From the NCBI GenBank assembly GCA_947247005.1, contig OX365944.1, positions 9,932,501-9,996,500 on the forward strand: a stretch of 64,000 nucleotides of DNA, read 5' to 3'. Shown piece by piece: positions 21,848 to 33,826 of the stretch. Position 1 is the stretch's first letter. Every line of letters begins with the position of its first letter. The stretch is from Spisula solida (taxonomy: Eukaryota; Mollusca; Bivalvia; Venerida; Mactridae). The position numbers were made by a program, and so were the translations under genes. The notes under the pieces were generated by a model. It worked only from the letters and a program-made list of their open reading frames with translations, did no database searches and was not told where the DNA came from.

Positions 21848-22860
21848 TAGGGCGTTCACACTTGGACCTCGCTTCTACTACGATCTAAAATTGGTCCAAA
21901 TCGGGAGAAATCGTGGGACAGTCGTGGTCAATCGGGAGAGGGTCTTCGTGAACGTGGTAGAGTCGTGGTGGAATCGTATAGGTCGGGAAGCTCCCCGACC
22001 TTACTACGCTTATTTTGAACATGTTCAAAACAAGCGTAGCGGGATCGTGGCTAAAACAAATCGGTGTAGGAACGTATTAAGATCGTATTAAGATCGGTAT
22101 AATCGTAGAAACATCGGGGAAGCATCTTGGTGGGATTGGCATGATCGTAATGACATCGTAGTACCATCGGCATCAAATTTACCTGTGTTTTCTATTGAAA
22201 CATGTACAAAATCGCGTAATTAAACCTGTATATAGGATAGGCATTTCCTTGACACCAGTTGGACATAGATCAAAGCAAATTATTCTGTGGAAAACATAAG
22301 TTTTTAACCAAAACTGGCCGATATATTAGGAAAGTACATGAACATTTCTCTCATGTACGAATATAACGGTTTGTAGAAAAGGTTGTTCATTGTTAACATA
22401 AAATATCATCCAATGGATTCAATGCCTCTTTCAGGCAATGAGTGATGTGGAGAAAATGCTCCAAACTCAATGATTAGTGTAAGCATCACACCTAAGCGTA
22501 TTTATGATCATGTAAAGATCGTAGTATTGTCGGCATGAGCGGTGCAACATCGTGCCACAGTCTTTTAGGTCTGTCTACCAACGTAGTAGGGTCTTGCAGA
22601 TCGTTGCGACATCGTAGTAGAAACTGTTCATGATCGGCATTGATCGCGGTGGAAACGTGGTGTAAGCATACAAGCATCGTATCGGAAACGCCGTGATCGT
22701 AGCGAAATCGTAGCACACGCGTCGATCAGACGTTCCGGTGAAGGTCTTTATCAATTGTATTGGTTTTGACGCCGATATCGTCCCGGTTTATACTTTTAGT
22801 CAGGTTGGGGCAGATCGGCATGATCTTAGTAAGAGCGTAGCCCAGTGTGAACGGGGTCTA
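21848..22860. mobile_element. 1-kb TIR element rich in ATCGTRG subterminal motifs
   Basis: The left end TAGGGCGTTCACACTTGG is matched by the reverse complement of the right end (CCCAGTGTGAACGGGGTCTA at 22,841-22,860), an imperfect terminal inverted repeat of about 25 bp. Some 300 bases inside each end are crowded with words such as ATCGTGG, ATCGTAG and ACGTGGT, whereas the middle (22,180-22,480) is A+T-rich without them. Many DNA transposons carry such subterminal motif clusters as transposase binding sites. The open frames in the arms (21,831-22,091, 22,492-22,716, 22,738-22,962) follow from the repetitive words. No clear target duplication is seen. Confidence 0.6.
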
Positions 22861-22908
22861 AGTTTCAAAACTATCCATTCGAGTTCAACCGACCGATGGA
22901 TGCCAACC

Positions 22909-24360
22909 ATATTAAGTAAAATACTAAGTGACATTGGTATAAATATTGTCCTAGATATTTAACCGAAAAGACAAACGAGCCGACCTATATATTGAAGGAA
23001 GTGTTAAGAAAGATTATCAAGCAATGTCATACAATAAAACAAATGGCTATCTAGTTACTAATAAAACTTCCAAAGTATAATATATTATCATGGTACACAT
23101 GTAGTTGGAAACATTCCAGTGGAAAATCAGTTTTCCGGCTATGTTCGGGATTCGTTAAAAGTAATGATGTAAATAGTATTAAGTCATTCACCTTAACAGC
23201 ATTCACTGCGTCAGTCCGTTAAAATATCTGTAAATGTTTTTGATGAAAAACGTAGTTTTACCATTCAGTACTGGTGTTTTTATTTCTTCGGTTTAAATGC
23301 TATTTTTAGATAAATATCAAATTTGCAAGGCAATTTATTTAAAAAAAACAGTTTACCAGTTCAATATAGAATTTTATTAAACATCTTTGTGAAAAATACA
23401 GAAACTTGAGTTTATCAATTTTATTAGAAGACATTATAATTGCAGGATATGTGTTTATATTAGGGTTTTAGACGAGTGTTGTTGATGGGTATGCATTGGT
23501 TTTAACTTCACATCAATACATTTCTGTCTTTGATACATAAGCAAAATGCATTCCGTCAGTGTAGTGTTATTTACGGAACATTTTCGTTTGTTTGATGTCT
23601 GTATCTCGTCCAAATCAATACATGTACCTGTTTATCAAATACCACACTTTGCTTTTTGTCTCAGTGGCGAATTATTGCAGTTGACAAGACATGAAGTAGT
23701 TTATGTCTGCTTGCATCATGAGTGGTAAATAAATGTCCCATTGTACGACAATGCACTGGAGAGTTAATTTGTATTTAATTACAAGAGGAAAATGCGATTT
23801 AAGGAGTTATTGAATTTCTCACGATCGTAAAGAACCACATACAACGATTAAACGCGATGTTAGTTAGCTATTACAACGATCTATTCCGCAGTATTCCACT
23901 GTATCGAGATGCCAGACGCATATCAAACCCTAATGTACTCGTATTAGTACTTTTATATAAACAGTTTTTGTCGCACGTTAATAAAAAAGATGCATCTAGC
24001 GATCTAATAATATTGCGTTTATTGAAGTTATGACGAGTATGACTGATTAACTAATTCATATTGTTCAATGGCTTGCATGCGTCCACGTTGCAGACAAGAC
24101 TAATAAGAATATTGCGATACAAGTCTCAAACGTATATCAAATAACGGATCAAAAGCTTTAATGTCCACTAGCAATGCATCATAAAGTGTGACAGTGTGAT
24201 ATAGCAAACTACAAAATCCCCCTGTTGCTAATATAAATAATATAAGCAACACAATCATACAAGTCGTTCAATCAACTTTTAACAATGCGGTGTATGTAAT
24301 TTGGTATCACGGAAACGAAGTGTTATCAATTCGTTGTGTCTCGAGCAAGCCTGTCTCCGT
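22909..24360. repeat. Tandem array unit 3, block P1
   Basis: Collinear with 335-2,990 but without the 1.1-kb insertion of unit 1. Contains the candidate terminal exon 23,665-23,728. Confidence 0.75.
23665..23728 (+). CDS. Candidate short terminal exon in P1 (unit 3)
   Basis: Counterpart of 2,295-2,352: acceptor TTTTTGTCTCAG, frame GELLQLTRHEVVYVCLHHEW-stop, with AATAAA overlapping the stop (GGTAAATAAATG). Two codons longer than unit 1. Confidence 0.2.
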
Positions 24361-24737
24361 CTCGATGACGGTGATTTAATTTCCCTTAACACACAATTTA
24401 TGCCCGGAACGTTCGTGCCATTATCGGCGTGTCCGATGGTAACGTAAGTAGCACATTGTCACCTGGGGTTAAAGGCAAACCAGGATTAAATTCAGACGAA
24501 ACATTGATATATGCGTATTTGCATGGTCAATAGTTGTATCTTTCTGTAAAATATGATCAATGTATAATATATTTGTTGACCAAATGTCTTCGAGAAATAG
24601 AAATGCAATTACAAAATTTGAATATTTGCGGAATACTCGTGTGGCTACAATTGTAACAACACAAACCCAGCGCGCATTTCTCATCTGAATTGTCTGTAGT
24701 CGTTAACTTTAGCGATTCACAACGAAGTAATAAAAGT
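24361..24737. other. Segment of unit 3 deleted from unit 1
   Basis: Unit 1 jumps from GTCTCCTTCTCG to TTTTGTCTATTG; unit 3 carries about 370 extra bases here. On the - strand they hold a 71-codon open frame (24,469-24,684) and an overlapping 40-codon frame (about 24,410-24,530) containing EFNPGLPLTPGDNVLLTLP, both protein-like. An internal TTTTACAG and a CCCCAG|GTGACA could be splice sites. I cannot settle on one frame, so no gene is called. Confidence 0.3.
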
Positions 24738-25172
24738 TATGTCTGTTGATGATAATCATCTGAGCACTTCCTTGGATGATATACTGTAAGGATACTGTTT
24801 TCAAACATCCAGGCAAACTAAATGGTTCCGTAAACAATACAACTAAACGCATTTGCAATTTCCTTATAAATCTAGGGCATTATTATGTTTATAAACCCCG
24901 TCTGACACACCGGTGCGTTGTGTATGCATCTGTTTCATATGTCTAGTGGGAGTTATTTAATCTATATAAGGTTCACTTATGATAAATCAGTTTGAAATGT
25001 AAGCACATAATGTCCAGAAATATACCGGTGTCAATCGTACGAAACAATTACAACCAACAATGTTAAGATCAAAGTTACGTGAACACATTGATACAATGAT
25101 AAACACAAATATAATGAAAATGCAAATATGTTACTACATTGTACTACAGTAACTGGATCTAGATTTTCAGAC

Positions 25173-25432
25173 GTGTCTAGTACTGCACTCAAAATAAAAT
25201 ACACACTGTATGATCACTTTAAACCATACTGAATATAATAAAACAATGATAACAAATCCGCCAGGGAAGGCAACACTCAACAGAATCGCTAAAAATACAC
25301 AAAAAGGAACACCAAAAACAAACAAATCACAGACCACATGTCTAAGTCACAATAACAACATAAACATGAATCGAGACGTATCACCTGATGGCAGTCGAAA
25401 ATACAACCTGAATATGTATGAAACAACGGACG
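25173..25432 (-). pseudogene. Exon X copy with broken 5' half (unit 3)
   Basis: The acceptor (GTACATGTACCAG) is kept. The first half has a frameshift and a TGA. From GVPFCVFLAILLSVAFP through FVIIVLLYSVWFKVIIQCVF to ECSTRHV the frame matches the other two units. The apolar span is therefore the best conserved part. Confidence 0.35.
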
Positions 25433-25910
25433 CTGGTACATGTACAATCAATGATAATGAATAATACATTTTAATTAAAGTACTTTCTGCACATAAAGAA
25501 GCATGTTATCTGAATAAGGTGCAGTAATATAATAACGTTATCACTTTAGTAAATGAAAGCCTGCTTGGAAATATGTTTAATGAAAATTGCTCAATTATCA
25601 GGACATGCAATTCGTAACGTTACAGATAAGGCAAATGTGGCTAGGACTAAAGGGAAATTGAATAGATATTGAATCGTTTGAAATATGGATTCAGTCGGTT
25701 ATGAGTGATTGTTCTTGTATGGTTATTATAAGATAAGTGAGGTAATTGGTACTTGTAGACAACTATCCTGGAACAATTAAGAAAACGATTTCAAATCAAT
25801 CTGTTCTTAGGACTAGTTATTTATTTGCGAGCCCATGGTATTGAGATATTTTAATCTGAACTTATAAATTACAATGTTCTCATCCATTTTTCCTTTGTAG
25901 CGATGGATTT

Positions 25911-26090
25911 TTAGTAATTGCAGAAATACATCCGCTTGTGTGTACGTTTACAGTATAGATTTGGAGCCAGAAATATAATAACACATCGGATATGGAAGGC
26001 AGCTCTCAACAGAAACAGCAGTACACGAACGACACACAAAAGAACAAACAGACCACAATATACCAGTACAAAACGAACAAGCACAAAAAT
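25911..26090 (-). pseudogene. Exon Y copy without acceptor (unit 3)
   Basis: The frame is open to MYFCNY-stop, with VLLCVVRVLLFLLRAAFHIR replacing the CVILCAFRV..AFP segment; the AFP motif is AFH here. The AG expected at the 5' border is TTCAT, and AATAAA is not present at the stop. I call it a decayed copy. Confidence 0.35.
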
Positions 26091-26460
26091 ATGAATTGAA
26101 AAGCCACTATACAATATTTTATGTATCAAAACAGTAGTCTTTAATATGTCTGTATACAAATGTCACCAGGCTCATAACGTGGTATATAATTTAAGGTTGA
26201 CAATCTGAAGTAATAATTTAACAGAAATATTACAACTGATATTTAATAGTACGAGAGATGTGTTTATATTATGCACAAAAACATTTCGGATGAATATCAA
26301 TTAGTCTAGTCTTTCTGCCTGTGTTGATAGTCACATAAAATCACTTTGTAACACACAACGCCATTCTTGAACAAGTGCTTTATGAAATCCAGATGTAATT
26401 TGTTGACTATATGTGTTTATAATGTATGGTAATTCATTAAATAAACACTCACGATACTGT

Positions 26461-26779
26461 CATGGATATGGGGATGAGAAAAGATATTTCAACCCAACAA
26501 TTCAAATATTTAGGATTTTCAATTTTGTTGTAAAACTTTTGACGTTAAGTTTACTCTTTTTGATAACTACTCTAACAGGGTGATTCATAATATATGTCAC
26601 GGTTTCGTATATAGTGAAGAATCTATTTTGTTTCTGTGTACATATATATGCATAAAAATATGTATCATATGAAAGATGATAAAATAAAGTTGTATTTAGT
26701 ATAAAATACGGGAAATTCATTGACGCCATGGCGTCAAAAACGACATCATAAATGACGACATAAACGGCAACATAAACAG
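26461..26779. other. Sequence upstream of the transposase relic
   Basis: Probably the 5' non-coding part of the Tc1/mariner-like copy. AGGGTGATTCATAATATATG at about 26,577 has the look of a transposon end, but I find no inverted partner downstream. Confidence 0.3.
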
Positions 26780-27640
26780 GTGCGTACAATCACGATGTCG
26801 CTTTCCAAGCGAAAGGCCGCTAAAGTTGTTCAACGTTTTTTGAAAGCCATTTACCAACTGCAACCATCGGAGCAAAAACTTATCCTGGTGATAAGAAAAC
26901 TCTGCAGACAAACAATTCACAGGCTTGTAAAACGGTTTCAGCAGTCGGGATCTGTAGCAGATGGGCGTCATTCGAATTTTGGAAGACCGAAATCTAGCAG
27001 AAGTTCAGAAAACGTGGGTAAAAAAGTTCAGCGCATTATTTAGGAAACACCCCAGAAATCCGTTCGACAAGTTTTAGGTAACATAACTGAAATAAAGAAC
27101 TATTCAAGTGTCTTTAGAATTTTGAAGTTTAATTTAAAACCTTTTCCGTATACAATTTCAAATATGCAACTTTGAAGCAAACGAACATTGATAGTCGCAT
27201 CGAGTTTACTAGGTGGATTAAAGGACGCTTAGATGTCGTTAACGTAATATGGTTTTCTGATGAGTCTCACTTCAACCTTAATGCTGTTGTCCATATACAT
27301 AACTGTCGATTTTGGTGCAAGGAAAAACCTACCGTCCCTTACTAAAAACCGCTACATAGTGAGAGAGTGGCGGTATGGGCTGCTTTAAGCCACAATGGTG
27401 TTATTTGACCATTCTTCTTTGAGGACAAGGGATAGACACAGACAGTGAACGCTACCTGGAATTGCTGCAGAATAAATTTGTACCGTCATTGAGGAGAAGA
27501 GGGATACAGCTTGAAGATGTATGATTTCGGCAGGATGGGGCGATGTCACATACACCAGGACATGTGCTATCGTGGCTGCCGGAAACATTTGATGACCAAT
27601 TGATCTCCTATAAAACTAAAGTCACTCGGCTGCAATAAGC
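26780..27640 (+). pseudogene. Broken Tc1/mariner-type transposase
   Basis: The first 88 codons (from ATG at about 26,795) give an N-terminal helix-turn-helix region: SLSKRKAAKVVQRF, RQTIHRLVKRFQQSGSVAD and a GRPKSS hinge of the IS630/Tc1/mariner superfamily. After a stop at 27,041 the protein can be followed through several shifts: SVRQVLGNITEIKNYSSVFR; then WFSDESHFNLN (first catalytic D at 27,259-27,261), CRFWCKEKP, VAVWAALSHNGV, PFFFED; then FRQDGAMSHTPGH (second D at 27,534-27,536, preceded by TGA where a tryptophan is usual). The third acidic residue is not found. The usual length is about 340 residues; this copy covers nearly all of it but has at least five stops or shifts, so it is dead. 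Confidence 0.88.
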
Positions 27641-28359
27641 TGGTCAAATTGTTACTAATTCTGCTGAAAATATGATTTTGTCACAAGGAATTTATCAAAT
27701 TGATATTTCAATCGACTACTAACCTTGAAATTTAATCCATACAAGCAAATAATTCGTATATTGGAAAATAAATATTAGCCAGGTTTGCTTTAGGAAATAT
27801 CCGCCATTATAAATCCTCATAGTGATGACGTCATAAATTCAATGACGTCATAAATTCAAGTATGAGCCGCCATGTGTAACTGTGGTCTGGGAATAAAAGT
27901 CGCACGTTTTACATATATTTAGTTATCAAAAGCAAGATAATGGCAAGGCCTATCAATTGGGATTTTTTTCTGTGTTTATATGGGACTAGACTCTTTACAA
28001 AAATGCACAAAGCAATGCTTTTGCAATTTTGTCTAGGTTAAAAGCTAGAATGACTGGCCTATGTCACAAAGTTCTTAGTCTCTATATATAGACCTTGAAA
28101 ATAAAGCGCTTTCCAAACGATACCAACAACGAGTTATATTGAGGTGACTAATTAGCAACGGTTAATTTGTATGTATGTTTTTTCAAACACACAGTGAGTG
28201 GGGTTCAACATAAAACATTTTCATTTGGTATCTAAAAATACCTGCGCAGCTAAATGCGCTATGGTGGCAATTGAGAATTTGGTGCCTTGTGTAGCATAAT
28301 ATAGAGTTTGTATAAAATAAATAAATATACCAGATTTATATAGCGCCTTTTACAAGTCA
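27641..28359. other. Non-coding interval with repeat fragments
   Basis: Contains a direct duplication GACGTCATAAATTCAATGACGTCATAAATTC-type at about 27,830-27,857 (two CRE-like TGACGTCA words) and AACACACAGTGAGTGGGGTT at about 28,187, shared with 6,185. No gene. Confidence 0.4.
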
Positions 28360-28620
28360 ACAACCCCCTTTTTACGACGAGATTATGCACCATATAATAT
28401 ATAAAGTAAGACACAGTTTACTACTGATTGCATCAGTTTTCACGAACAGCGTCACCTACATGAACCATTGCGACGAGAAACCGTGTCCAAAGGTATAACT
28501 TAGACGTCAAATCTTTTTATCCAACAAATACATCCTGACAATGAAACAAATAACATAATCTTGTCGTACGAAGATGTTACAAATCATAGTCTACATGTTG
28601 TCCATTGTCTTCCTATATGT
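28360..28620. repeat. Tandem array unit 3, truncated block P3
   Basis: Matches 7,388-7,640 and 19,040-19,290 closely, then the homology stops after CTTCCTATAT. The array ends here. Confidence 0.75.
28400..28492 (+). promoter_or_regulatory. TATA plus initiator core promoter with short first exon (unit 3)
   Basis: TATAAA at 28,400-28,405; the initiator A at 28,435 is 35 bases away because of a 4-base insertion (CTACTGATTGCATCAG). ATG at 28,460 gives MNHCDEKPCPK into a conserved donor (CCAAAG|GTATAA) at 28,493. Confidence 0.4.
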
Positions 28621-30090
28621 GACTGGTCATGAGATTTAGGTCCAAATGAGGATTTTTCGAAATTTTACTTTTACGTCAAAGTGATGTTTACACATTGCTT
28701 ATTACTAATATGAAATTGCGTTGTTGTATCTGATCTAGTTACGTAGCTATGACGTAACAAACATATGCATATCTTCATGCCAACTGCCGTTTGACGTTAG
28801 CAATTCTGTATAATGAGTTGCAAATACCATCCTGGGCCACGAAGGGTCAATTTAGGCCTCATGCCCAATTCCTAGTATATGTAAATTGTTACTGCGATAT
28901 CAAAATTTCACATGTTTTACAGAAAAATAAGTTTTTAAAGGTAATTTATTGAAACTATATTACCATGGCAACGACAGAAATTGTTAGCAAAAAATGAAAA
29001 AAAAACTTTTTTAGAATAAAATATTATTGAACAAAAATGTATTTTTATCAACAGAATATTTATCAGAATTGAAACAGACATGTAATTACATTTCTTAAAA
29101 TTCGGTTGCCATGGTAACAGCTTTGAAACATGACAAAACTCACAGCATGTCTTAACAATGATCTTAACCAACCACTTCAAATACATGTATGACCTCACTA
29201 AATTTACTGGTTAACGTTGTCCGAATTGCAATTTGAATATTCAACGTCTGACTGTATGGAATAACAATACGTAAAACAACAATTGTGTAAACTATATTAT
29301 ACGTAATTAAGATATAAACTATGAAAAACCGTTAAACCGTTGTGTACCGGCTGTTATACAATGGTTTTGAGTTACGACGCGTATAGGAATTATCTAAGTG
29401 CTTACTATTTATATAATAACATGAGTCAGAACGACGCACTCGTGATTTAATTATTACGAACCACAACTCGTGCCTATATTTTATTACGCAACAAAGCACA
29501 GCGTATTCATTATTTCTTAATTAACATTCATGTCATGACGTCAATAACGTTCTCAACGGCATATGTATTATTTATATGAGTCTCTGAAGCAGAATTTGTT
29601 TAATTAAATATGCGTGACATCCTTCGTGTGTGTTTTCGTTTTATTTTTTTGTACGAAAAATTACGTTTACCAAAAAACGAAGGCAACGCCAGTTTTGTAC
29701 CAACGGTGCAGCCTCATCTGCCAATCATTATCGAAAAAACGAGTGCAGACAGTAAAACGTTGAAGTTGAAATTTAGTAGAATACAAAACCAACAACCTTA
29801 TAATAAGTATAGATAGAACAATACACTTACATTATTGTTAAGCTAGGGTCAGTGTTTCACAATCTTGTACAAAAACGCTTTAAATAGTATTCCATTGCAG
29901 CGACAAAACGTACACATGTATAAATATTAAATTGCATTTTGCATATACCTAAACATATTTGTATGACCTGTGTGTAGGTGACAACACGTGATATTTCGCT
30001 TTGTAGCTCAACAATAAGTTATTAAACTCGCCTGAAGCGATTATATTTGTATCATGTAATGGACACCTATTGAAAGCATGTGCGGAACAA
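28621..30090. other. Mostly non-coding interval before the long inverted repeat
   Basis: Contains two TTGCCATGGTAACAG/CCATGGCAACG words (28,966 and 29,106) in inverse orientation, and a short open frame at 29,610-29,816 (MRDILRVCFRFIFLYEKLRL and on, ending NQQPYNKYR) for which there is no other support. Nothing else recognised. Confidence 0.35.
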
Positions 30091-30876
30091 CACACCGTAC
30101 AACCCGCTGTGTGTAAGGCAGTAATGTATGTTGAAGGCAGAGACACACGCGTTTTACGCCACTAGATAGGGGTAAGTATTTGTTATTTTATATGTGTTTT
30201 GCGTTACTTTTGAAAGTGATCACTTACATATATCGTTGACGCGATGAATGAACAATAATTATATACAATTTATGTGCCCTCAAATGCCATATTATTCGAG
30301 TAAACAGGGTTTATGTATGCGATGTTTGCCAAAAGTTCGAAACTTTCGCCTTTGACATTGAATTCTCAATTTAATTCGTGGTTTGGAACAATTCTAAAAC
30401 ATTGAATACAAACTTCAATCCTTCCTCAATATATCTGTCGTTTCCGTTTTGAAAAATGTGCATTTTCTGTGAAGATACAGAGGTTTAAATTGAACGAGGT
30501 ACGAAAAAAATGCTAATGAAATAGGCAGTTCTGTTTTTCGGATGATAACGACAACGGCAGAGCGTTAAATATTAATGCTAACGCAGAGGCAGAGATAAGA
30601 GACATATGCTAACAACAAAGGCAGAAATTCTAATGACTTGACGGGGCCACACAATCCCTTTGTACGATTTGTATGTTATAAATATAACCCAGATTCATGT
30701 TAGGCTGTATTCCAGAGTCCATTTCACCAAGAATCACGAGTGTTTAGTGGTTATTTTCATCAAGTTGATAAACGGAATATATTACATACCTGTTGATCGC
30801 TGACGCTGGCAATTATCGGTTGTGAGTGGCCCTTTATGTCTGTAAATGACGAACTGGTTTGGGGGGCATTAAGCGC
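30091..30876. repeat. Left arm of the long inverted repeat
   Basis: Contains ACAGAGGTTTAAATTGAACG and GCAGAGATAAGAGACATATG, both found inverted in the right arm. Confidence 0.9.
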
Positions 30877-31927
30877 TCCATTTGTTATCATGAAGTTAAG
30901 AAACTTATACTTTTTAGCACTCTATAGAATACGTATGTTCGAAATGCAGCAATTCAAATTACTTGACAGGGAACTTAATGCACTGTTTTGTTTGTACAAA
31001 AATATAGGTTATTTGTGTGTTACAAATTTTATTTGACTTTATTTCGTGAATAACTCGCACGAAGAACATAAGACATAATGTCGTAATGCCCCGATACATT
31101 GCTACACATTGCAGTCGAACATATGATCTTGGTATTGATCTTCTAAGCAGCCAATGTTGATTAAAATGACCTCAATATAATTAGAAATACTTGGTCAGTA
31201 CCGCAGTATATGATTACGTAAATATGCCGACGAAAAAGGTACGGAGGCAGTTAACGGAAGTGGTAATTGCTTTGTAAATACAAAGAAATACTGGACATAG
31301 GTTTAAATTATTTATTGGGATATCCAACTGTACTATAGATTTAGAAATATGAAGTAGCTTTGTAGTATGGTATGCTGCAATTAATGGAACTATTTTGCAT
31401 TACGGTTTACATCCGTGTCGGTAGTTATGCAATACCGGCTGACCGGTTTACTATTGCAAAGGTGGCGTTGCCTAGCCGTGGTGTAGGAATAAAAGTAGTT
31501 TCATCAACTAAAGTATAGTCGATTGTAGAAACGTGTGTATATAACTATAGTTGGTCGATTCTGGAACAAATAAAAAGTATCTATATTACATAAAGCAGTT
31601 TAATAGAGTGCCACGTAAAAATTCCAGTGTCGATGACTTACAGTTCATGTAAACTGCTGACAAACAAGTGCTGTATTTATACCTAACTGTCATAGATCTA
31701 CATTTATTAAATATGCAGACGTGCATGGACATGTACTTAATTAGAGAATTAAAGCTCCAGCACGAATAAGATGTAAAGTACAACCTCATCGACAGAGCAA
31801 CAACCTTTGATTTCCGGTCATTGTATGACTTCAATGATTAGGAGACTATAAAGTTCAACTTGTATGACTTATTGCGCCTCCCAAAAACTGCAAATTTCAC
31901 CGTCATTTTGTTAACATGTGCCTGAAG
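30877..31927. other. Loop of the long inverted repeat
   Basis: About 1.05 kb. A short + strand frame starts in the left arm and ends at 31,036; a - strand frame lies at 31,586-31,834. Neither resembles a transposase or other known protein. The segment 31,380-31,480 is richer in G+C (GACCGGTTTACTATTGC, GGTGGCGTTGCC). Confidence 0.5.
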
Positions 31928-32716
31928 AGCTTATGCCCCAAAAAAGCCATGCACTCATCATTAACAGGCATAAAAGGCCACTCACAATCGACAATTGCAA
32001 GCGTCAGCGATCACCAGGTTTGTAATATATTCCGTTTATCAACTTAATGAAAATAACCACTAAACACTCGAGATTCTTGGTGAAATGGACTTTGGAATAC
32101 AGCCTAACATGAATCAGGGTTATATTTATAACATACAAATCGTACAAAGGGGTTTTATGGCCCTGTCAAGTCATTAGAATTTCTGCCTTTGTTGTTAGCA
32201 TAAGTCTCTTATCTCTGCCCCTGCGTTAGCATTAATATTTAACGCTCTGCCGTTGTCGTTATCATTCGAAAAACAGAACTGCCTATTTCGTTTGCATTTT
32301 TTTCGTACCTCGTTCAATTTAAACCTCTGTATCTTCACAGAAAATGCACATTTTTCAAAACGGAACAGACAGATATATTGAGGAAGGATTGAAGTTTGTA
32401 TTCAATGTTTTAGAATTGTTCCAAACCACGAATTAAGTTGAGAATTCAATGTCAAAGGCGAAAGTTTCGAACTTTTGGCAAACATCGCATACATAAACCC
32501 TGTATACTCGAATAATATGGCATTTGAGGGCATATAAATTGTATATAATTATTGTTCATTCATCGCGTCATCGATATATGTAAGTGATCACTTTCAAAAG
32601 CAACGCAAAACACATATAAAATAACAAATACTTACCCCACTCTAGTGGCGTAAAACGCGTGTGTCTCTGCCTTCAACATACATAACTGCCTTACACACAG
32701 CGGGTTGTACGGTGTG
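31928..32716. repeat. Right arm of the long inverted repeat
   Basis: Reverse complement of 30,091-30,876. The inner border is blurred: CTTATGCCCC here against GGGGGGCATTAAG on the left. Confidence 0.9.
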
Positions 32717-32968
32717 AACAAGAGGGGTCGATAAAATGTCCATATGATATACACATGGTGTATAACCAAACCTGGCAGAGCTTGCTAATTAAATAGTTCA
32801 TGTGTATATTTACTAGTAAGATATTTCAGTGTTGACATTTTTTTGCATTCTCTCTCAATTATTAATATGTTTGCATTTTTAGTTCATTCTCTATATTCAC
32901 ATTGATACTCTTAAATATCACAATATAATGGATGTATAAAACTATAACCGATAATAAGATTTTTATAG

Positions 32969-33115
32969 ATTGAAGAAAATTCAGCTTGGGCAAGGAGGAA
33001 GCAGTCAAAGCTGCTGAATGCTGCTTTAAATGATGGTCTCGAGATTGTTTCCGAGTATTGGGTTTTTGTAACCCTGCCACCTCTTGACGCCCATAGGAAC
33101 AATCTAACTGAAGAA
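32969..33115 (+). pseudogene. MULE-SWIM gene exon 1 (first recognisable)
   Basis: Acceptor GATTTTTATAG before 32,969, donor GAAGAA|GTATTT after 33,115. Open frame with LLNAALNDGLEIVSEYWVFV followed by TLPPLDAHRNNLTEE. The YWVFV..LPP..AHR pattern is typical of the segment before the CARF-like region. Ends in phase 0, matching exon 2. Earlier exons may exist but are not visible before the long inverted repeat. Confidence 0.65.
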
Positions 33116-33826
33116 GTATTTAGTACTTTCTAATTTTTATTATTGAATTTAAGTTGTGAAACTTGTGATCAATTATCATGACATTTTCATCCCCTGACAC
33201 TAAGTCAAAGGGTATTATAGGAATGCAAAGGGTATTTTAGGAATGGTCTCCCTTTGAGTTTGTCTGTAAAAAATTGTGTCTGCTCCTTACACCTGTGTTG
33301 TATTGCATATAACCTACAGTATATATGTGTAACTAATAATTCAACATAACCATTTTCCAGTTGTTCTTAGTCCAGGTCTTAGTTCAGTGTCGAATATTTC
33401 AAGGGTTTATTAGTCTTTTAGACTGCGGGTTATAAATTACAACACATTTGATATTCAACTACAAATAATGGATACTTACAATGCTGTTATGTAGAACTAA
33501 CTGTAACTTATTCACTGTCTTTACAACAATGTTTATTGCCAAATGGTTATGGTTCGTAGCTTAACAAAATTTAAATTTTGAAACTTAAAAATTTGCATTT
33601 GCCTATTTTTTTGTTGTGGAAGCTACACTGAAGAAATATATACCATGTGTTCTGATTTGTGGTCAACTTGGATATTGGCTTAAATTGGAGTTGACCTACT
33701 GTTAAGCTAACTACAGCAAGGAAGTGCATTTACTAATCTTCATCAAATTGAAAATGATCGCGGAAGTATGTAGTGTATTTAATTCATTGAGCTAACAATG
33801 AACAGCTTTAGTACTCCTGCCTTCAG

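Larger units (their letters stand above)
24738..26460. repeat. Tandem array unit 3, block P2
   Basis: Collinear with P2 of units 1 and 2. More diverged: exon X has a shift and stop in its first half, exon Y has lost its acceptor AG. Confidence 0.78.
30091..32716. mobile_element. Long-TIR element: arms about 787 bp, AACAA target duplication
   Basis: The sequence from CACACCGTACAACCC (30,091) to about 30,876 is repeated in inverse from about 31,928 to GGTTGTACGGTGTG (32,716) with only scattered differences. Immediately outside both ends is AACAA (30,086-30,090 and 32,717-32,721), a likely 5-bp target duplication. The loop of about 1.05 kb holds no recognisable transposase, so this is a non-autonomous element or a fold-back transposon. 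A 5-bp duplication with CAC-starting ends is seen in Transib/ProtoRAG-like elements, but the heptamer does not fit closely, so I do not assign a superfamily. Confidence 0.85.

Noticed and set aside
21831..22962. Three frames of 74-86 codons with repeated words
   Set aside because: They translate the ATCGTRG-rich subterminal repeats of a TIR element.
30836..31036. 66-codon frame starting in the left arm of the long inverted repeat
   Set aside because: Crosses the arm/loop border, has no transposase motif and no counterpart in the right arm.
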